Of a DNA stretch of 64,000 nt, positions 54,201-60,200 are shown piece after piece. The stretch spans positions 30,274,534-30,338,533 of the forward strand of contig CM068587.1 of assembly GCA_035048485.1 (NCBI GenBank), given 5' to 3'. The notes beneath the pieces are model-generated. The model made no database searches, had not been told where the DNA came from, and saw only the letters and a list, made by a program, of their open reading frames with translations. Made by a program: the position numbers and the translations under genes. Within the stretch, counting starts at the first letter, position 1. Every line of letters begins with the position of its first letter. The stretch is from Pteria penguin (lineage: Eukaryota > Mollusca > Bivalvia > Pterioida > Pteriidae).

Positions 54201-57200
54201 ATATGATTTACGAAAAAAGAGCCACATTTGAATACTTAATTGACTATCAATGTTAAAAATAACAAAATTAAAAGAATTCTGTGATCCATAACTTCTTTTC
54301 AGAAGAAGCTGCTTTTGTTATATGCATTATTCTAAAGTTTTCTATGATAAATTGAAATGTTTGCTAGCTTTGCTTATTATTCATATTCATTGTTTCAAAT
54401 AATGTCTCAACCCTTTGCCTTTATGATATTTTATTTTTCTGAAAAAAATGTGACAGTGTACTGGTATTTGAGATTTACAGTTTACTGAATAGAAGATTTT
54501 TTTTTCAGGCATCACAGATGGTGTTCTTCAAGGATGCAGTGGAACATATCACTCGAGCTGCACGAGTGTTCCGACAACCTGGGGGACACATGATGCTGGT
54601 AAGCAAAAAAAAAAAAAAAAAAAACAAAAAAAAAACAGCAACATTGCTGCCTTAAAGACAGTGAGAAAGAACAATAGCTTCTGATTTATTTCATTTTATT
54701 GAAGAATGTTCAGTACAAATTTTTTTTTCTGCCTCTCAACAACATATGCTAAATATCAGCATTGATAAAATTAGGTTGGTATGGACGGCACAGGGAAATC
54801 TACAGTGGTACAGTTAGCTAGTCACATTGCAGGATGTGAACTCTTCAAACTGACCCTACATAGAGGATATGGAACAACAGAATTCAGGGACGATCTCAAA
54901 AAGGTTTTTATTCAGAGTGGAGTCAAAGGTCAAAAGATAGTCTTCTTATTGACAGATTCAGACATAGTCAAGGTAAGAAAGAAATGATTTATGATTATAT
55001 GATAATCATTTGATAATGTTTTGTATGACAGATTTGTGCTGCTTCATCCACATATGTTTCCTTAAGGAAAGATAACAAAACAAGGGAAAACTTCTATTTC
55101 TTGGTTTATTTTTTGCAAAGGTCATTTTATGCATGCATGTAAAAAAATTGTACTTTGTACTCAAAATGTTACCTATAACACATAATTTGCAGGTTATATA
55201 TGCTATAGACTCAGGCTAACCTTTTACAATTCCTTGCTAGCCGACTGGTTTTGAAAATACCAGTACATTTTTTCACCAATGACTTTGTCTTGATATATAT
55301 GCATAAATAAGTTGTTAGGAGTTACACAAAAGTTTCTTTGGCAAACTTTCAGGGTCATAAAGTCAAAGATTATTGCCACAGACACAGATTAATAAAAAGG
55401 CTATTTTGTATGTTTTGAGGTCTCCTGATCTTTTCTTTTTCTTTATTAGATTGAAGGGCTCTTTTATATAACCTCATATCATAGTCAGGTGTATTTCTGT
55501 GAGAGCATTTCATTTTGTACTCTAGATTTTTCCATTGACCTTGACTTCTCATTTCCTGATTTGTATTTAATTTATTGTCTTGAACAAAGTAAAAATTTCG
55601 TCTCATATAACTTACACCGATGATATACCTAACTTCGTCTGGATCATGTATTTCCTTTGGAGTGTTTAGTCAGTTTAATTGGTCGTGGGTTGATTCTAGT
55701 GTGCTTCAGTCTGAAACCTCTCCTTACTCGGCTTTGATTTGGAGTGACCTTGACCTTGTTTACTTGACCATCTGTTTTGTGACTGACATGATGTTTTTTC
55801 ACTTTTTCACTCCCTATATGCTCAGGGGCTTGTAATGGAAGGACAGTGAGTACCTGTATGTAATGGCCTTTTTTGATGTTACTTCCCCTTCTCTGTTTGG
55901 TTTCCTTTGTAGTACTGTAATGGTGGCCTTGAGGAGGTCTGACAATCACTGACCTTTGGTGTAAGTCACGAATGAAATCCACTTGTAGATTGATTTGTTT
56001 GTGTAATTCCTTTCTACAGAACATATCCATGAATATAATGAAACTCACCACTATTAATATTCCTAGTATGACCAGTCTGAATGCAAATGGTGACATTCCT
56101 GGCTTCAGTCGGATTCTACGGAAATACTTAGCTGGACTATGATGCATGATTACATCCAGATTATAACAAACTGTAATCCATATGTTTTCATCGTTATCTC
56201 TCTCTCTAACATTCCTAAAGGAAATATTCACATCATTAGGACATCTCTGTTTGACAGATGATAGTGAAATTTCACAGTTGTTTAGTCCATTTCAAACTCT
56301 TAAATTGTTTGACAGATAGTATGGAAATAAATGAGACCTGAATGTTATGCTTCGAGCACTCGTACTGATAAGCAATCAATCATTTATTTTTTATTTGTTT
56401 GTTCTTTTCAAATGTTCTCGAAAATTGTATATTTCATTTTCTCCAGTGTTTGTTTTTATTAGATAATTGATCTACATGAAAATATACAAAGAAGTAACTT
56501 GTCAGATAGCTATGTTTAAGACTGTCAACCAAATGACAGCTAATAATGAAGCAAGAGGAATTACATGATTTATATTGTGTCAGGTGAATCCTGTCAAGGT
56601 ATAGGTGATGTTCGTTATTCCCCAGTCTTTACAACGATTTACCTGTACAGGTTTCACCTGATTACTGCAGGTGTAATAGTCAGCAATTTCTGCATAATTC
56701 TCTGTATATGAATGCAACCTTTTACTCACAAAGTACATATCATAATTTTTAGTATTATTATAAGCATAATAACTGAATGCAGAGATATAATTCCATTATC
56801 TTGTAGGATGTAATTTAATTAGAATTAATTAGGGTAAATTACTCCAATAAATCAAACTTTTGTAATAAGGTAAATTATAGGGACATTAGAGAAAATATAT
56901 TTACATGTTTTTAATGACAACCTATTGAAATTAAGATGGTTGTCTCCTTAAAAATTCAGTGATATGATTCTAAGGGCTTATGTAGAAAAGGTAGGTATAA
57001 AACATTACAGACAGTGTTATGGCAATCAGAGCAGAACACTCATGTTTATTTCTGTATATTCTGTTTATTTTTATTGGATAATAGGTTCTATTCGAAAAGT
57101 TTTTGCTTATGATATATGCATAGGTATGTTTGTATGTATGCATGTATGCATGCATGCACATAGACATGCATGTATGCATGCATATACATAGACATGTATG

Positions 57201-60200
57201 TACATAGACATGCATGCATGCATGCACATAGACATGCATGTACATAGACATGCATGCATGCATGTCTATATACATGCATGTATGTATGTATGCATACATG
57301 CATGTACATAGGCATGCATGCATGTATATAGACATACATGTATGCATGTACATAGACATGCATGCAGGTGTGCATGCATGCATGCATGCATTAAAAACTT
57401 TAGTCACCATGTTTACTACTTAAAACACCTTTAAAGTGATTTATTCTTATAATTCATTTTTACATTTCTACAGTTTTGGGTTGTTTGTTTGTCATAGTTA
57501 TGTATAAAATTAATGATTTTGTGGGGCTGTTGCAAAGGTCACAAATTTGTATGCCCCGCATCAGGCAGATGCTGTCACCATATACGTGAAATATTCGTAG
57601 TGTGACGTTAAACAAAAATCAATTTATAATATACTGGACTAAGTCTCGTGAAAGTACTTTTCTGTTGGTAGCCTCAGAAACTTTACCTTGGCCATGGCTT
57701 TTGAATGGTAACCGATAGAACTATACCTTATAGTAATCACTGTCCATTTGACTGTCTGTCCATCAGTTTTTCTTTTACAATTTTCATAAACTTTATATAT
57801 AATATTTGGATGAATGAGAGGAAGAAGCCTTTTGATTTTGAAGATTGTCTGATTGGTATTTACAGAGTTATTGAACTTAGAAATTTTTGTTCATGCTTAT
57901 TGAATATATCATGTCAGCACTTTCTGTGGTACACATAACTTGAGTTTTTAAGAAGATTATCATAAATACTATTCAAGATAAGACAGGCGATGGTGAGAGG
58001 AAAACACCAATAGCTTTTGAGGTCAAAGGTCTAGGTCACAATCAGATGTGAATTGTAAACATTGTTTTGACACATCAACACTTGGTTTTGATGTATTAAC
58101 TAAACAGGAGTATATCCTAGAGTCTTCAGATTCTATACATAGATAGAGAAAGGCTTGTGGTAGAAACCTATAACTTTTGAGGTCAAAGGTCATTATCACA
58201 ATAAGATATTACATTTAAATATTTCAAGATGAGAAGAAACAAACTTTTAATTTAAATTAAGTTAAATTGAAGATTATGTGAAATAATGCTGCTGTTTAAT
58301 TGCTATTAAAGCCTTTCAGCAGAGCACTGATTTTGTCAGTGTTTTAGTGTATGTACATTTTCATTGTGACAAGGTTTTTCCTTTGGTATGATTCAAAATA
58401 TGTATCACTTTGAGTCTTTCATGTCATGAATTGAGTTCTAAGAATTGATTAATATTCTTATGCTTCAGTCTAACAGAAACAGAGTTTTTAAAAAATCTGT
58501 TCATTCATCAAATATTTGACAACATTTAATTATGCTTCTCAAAAACATCTACTTTTATGTAAAAATATCTTGTAATGAATATAAAACACCAAAGGTAAAA
58601 TCTGTGTAGGTTTCTATGCCTGATATAGCACTAGCTTCTTACACTGAGGTGAAAGATCCCAAATATAGGGTAAAGTAAAACTCCATTCTCTGTAAATATT
58701 TAACTAAATTTACATTCAATATTCATTTCAGGAGTCTTTCTTAGAAGATATCAACTGCATTCTGAATTCTGGAGAAGTTCCAGATCTGTTTGATAAGGAT
58801 GAATTAGACTCTATAAGGATGGATCTTAAGCAGGCAGCAGCTGAAGCTGACATTCCAGACACAGAGGAGTTCACCAATCAGTTTTTCATTCATCGTGTCC
58901 GACAAAATCTGCATGTGGTACTTACTATGAGTCCTGCAGGCGGTAAGTTCCGTCAGCGTTGTCGTATGAACCCAGCTCTCATCAACTGCTGCACAATAGA
59001 TTGGTACGATGAATGGGAGGAGGAAGCAATGCTTAGTGTTGCCTCCGTTTTCTTCTCGTCTGTGGAATTCATTGCTGATGAAGGGGTAGATATTGAGGTA
59101 AGAAATAATTAATAATTAATTTAGTAATTTTCTCTGAAATACGATGCTGTTAACTTTTGATCAGATGCCTTTCTAAAAACACCAGTAAGATAAAGTAGAT
59201 GATTTTTGCACTTAAAAGTATGTGTTAGATGTATTTCATTACATTTGAAAAAAATTTATATTTGTTGAATTATAATGTAATGAAAAGGAATTAAAATGTA
59301 GAACAATAATTATATACCTTATATAATAGAGGTGTAAATATGTAATATGTTTGCTTTTGCACAGGAGTTGAAAAGGAAGGTTGGGGTAATGTGTGTAGAC
59401 ATACATAAGAGCATTGGCAGTATATCTGTCAAGTTTTGGGAGGAGATGAGACGTCATTATTACTCAACTCCTAGCAGCTATATGGAACTGATTCGACTAT
59501 ACTCCAAGATGCTTCATGACAACAAACGAGAATTCATGAATAACAAGTAATGCTATGTTTCTTACCATTATACACACAGTTTTATAGATTTGAAGTGTTT
59601 GGTTTGTTTTGATTTGTTTTTTTTTCAGTCAGTGTTGTAAGAATCTTAATGTTGAATTATTTCCGGTTCAGTTTTTATCTTCTCAGTTAACATTCAAAGG
59701 ATTTGTTATTGATATCCCAGTATGGTTTACAAGGGTCTGTTGTTAATGCTGTTAATACTACCATAGTAATATGTTATACTAGGGTCTGTTGCTTACACTA
59801 GCATGTTAAACTTGGTGCTATATTTAACACAGTGGTATATTTTACAGTGTTCTGTTAGTAACACTGTGGTATGTTTTACAGGGGTCTGTAACTTAAATAA
59901 TGTGGTGTGCTTTACAGGTGTCTGTTGCTAACAAAGTGGTGTGCTTTACAGGTGTCTGTTGCTAACAAAGTGGTGTGCTTTACAGGGGTCTGTTGCTAAT
60001 ACTGTCGTATGTTATACAGGGGTCTGTTGCTAACACTGTTGTATTTTTTACAGGGGTCTGTTACTAACACTGTTGTATGTTTTACAGGGGTCTGTTGCTA
60101 ACACTATTGTATTTTTTACAGAGATCTGTTACTAACACTGTTGTAGGTTTTATAGGGGTCTGTTGCTCACACTGTTGTGTATTACAAGGGTCTGTTGCTA

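Larger units (their letters stand above)
54973..58731 (+). other. DNAH14: Intron 52 (3.8 kb)
   Basis: Holds an antisense open frame (55644-56289), a CATG-rich minisatellite (57115-57390), a truncated SINE 3' end (57521-57630) and repeat remnants near 57990-58210 (TTTTGAGGTCAAAGGTC twice). The remainder is AT-rich with nothing recognisable. Confidence 0.6.

Noticed and set aside
56970..57410. Cys/His/Met-rich open frames on both strands
   Set aside because: Translation of the CATG/TGCA minisatellite; stop-free in several frames by composition.
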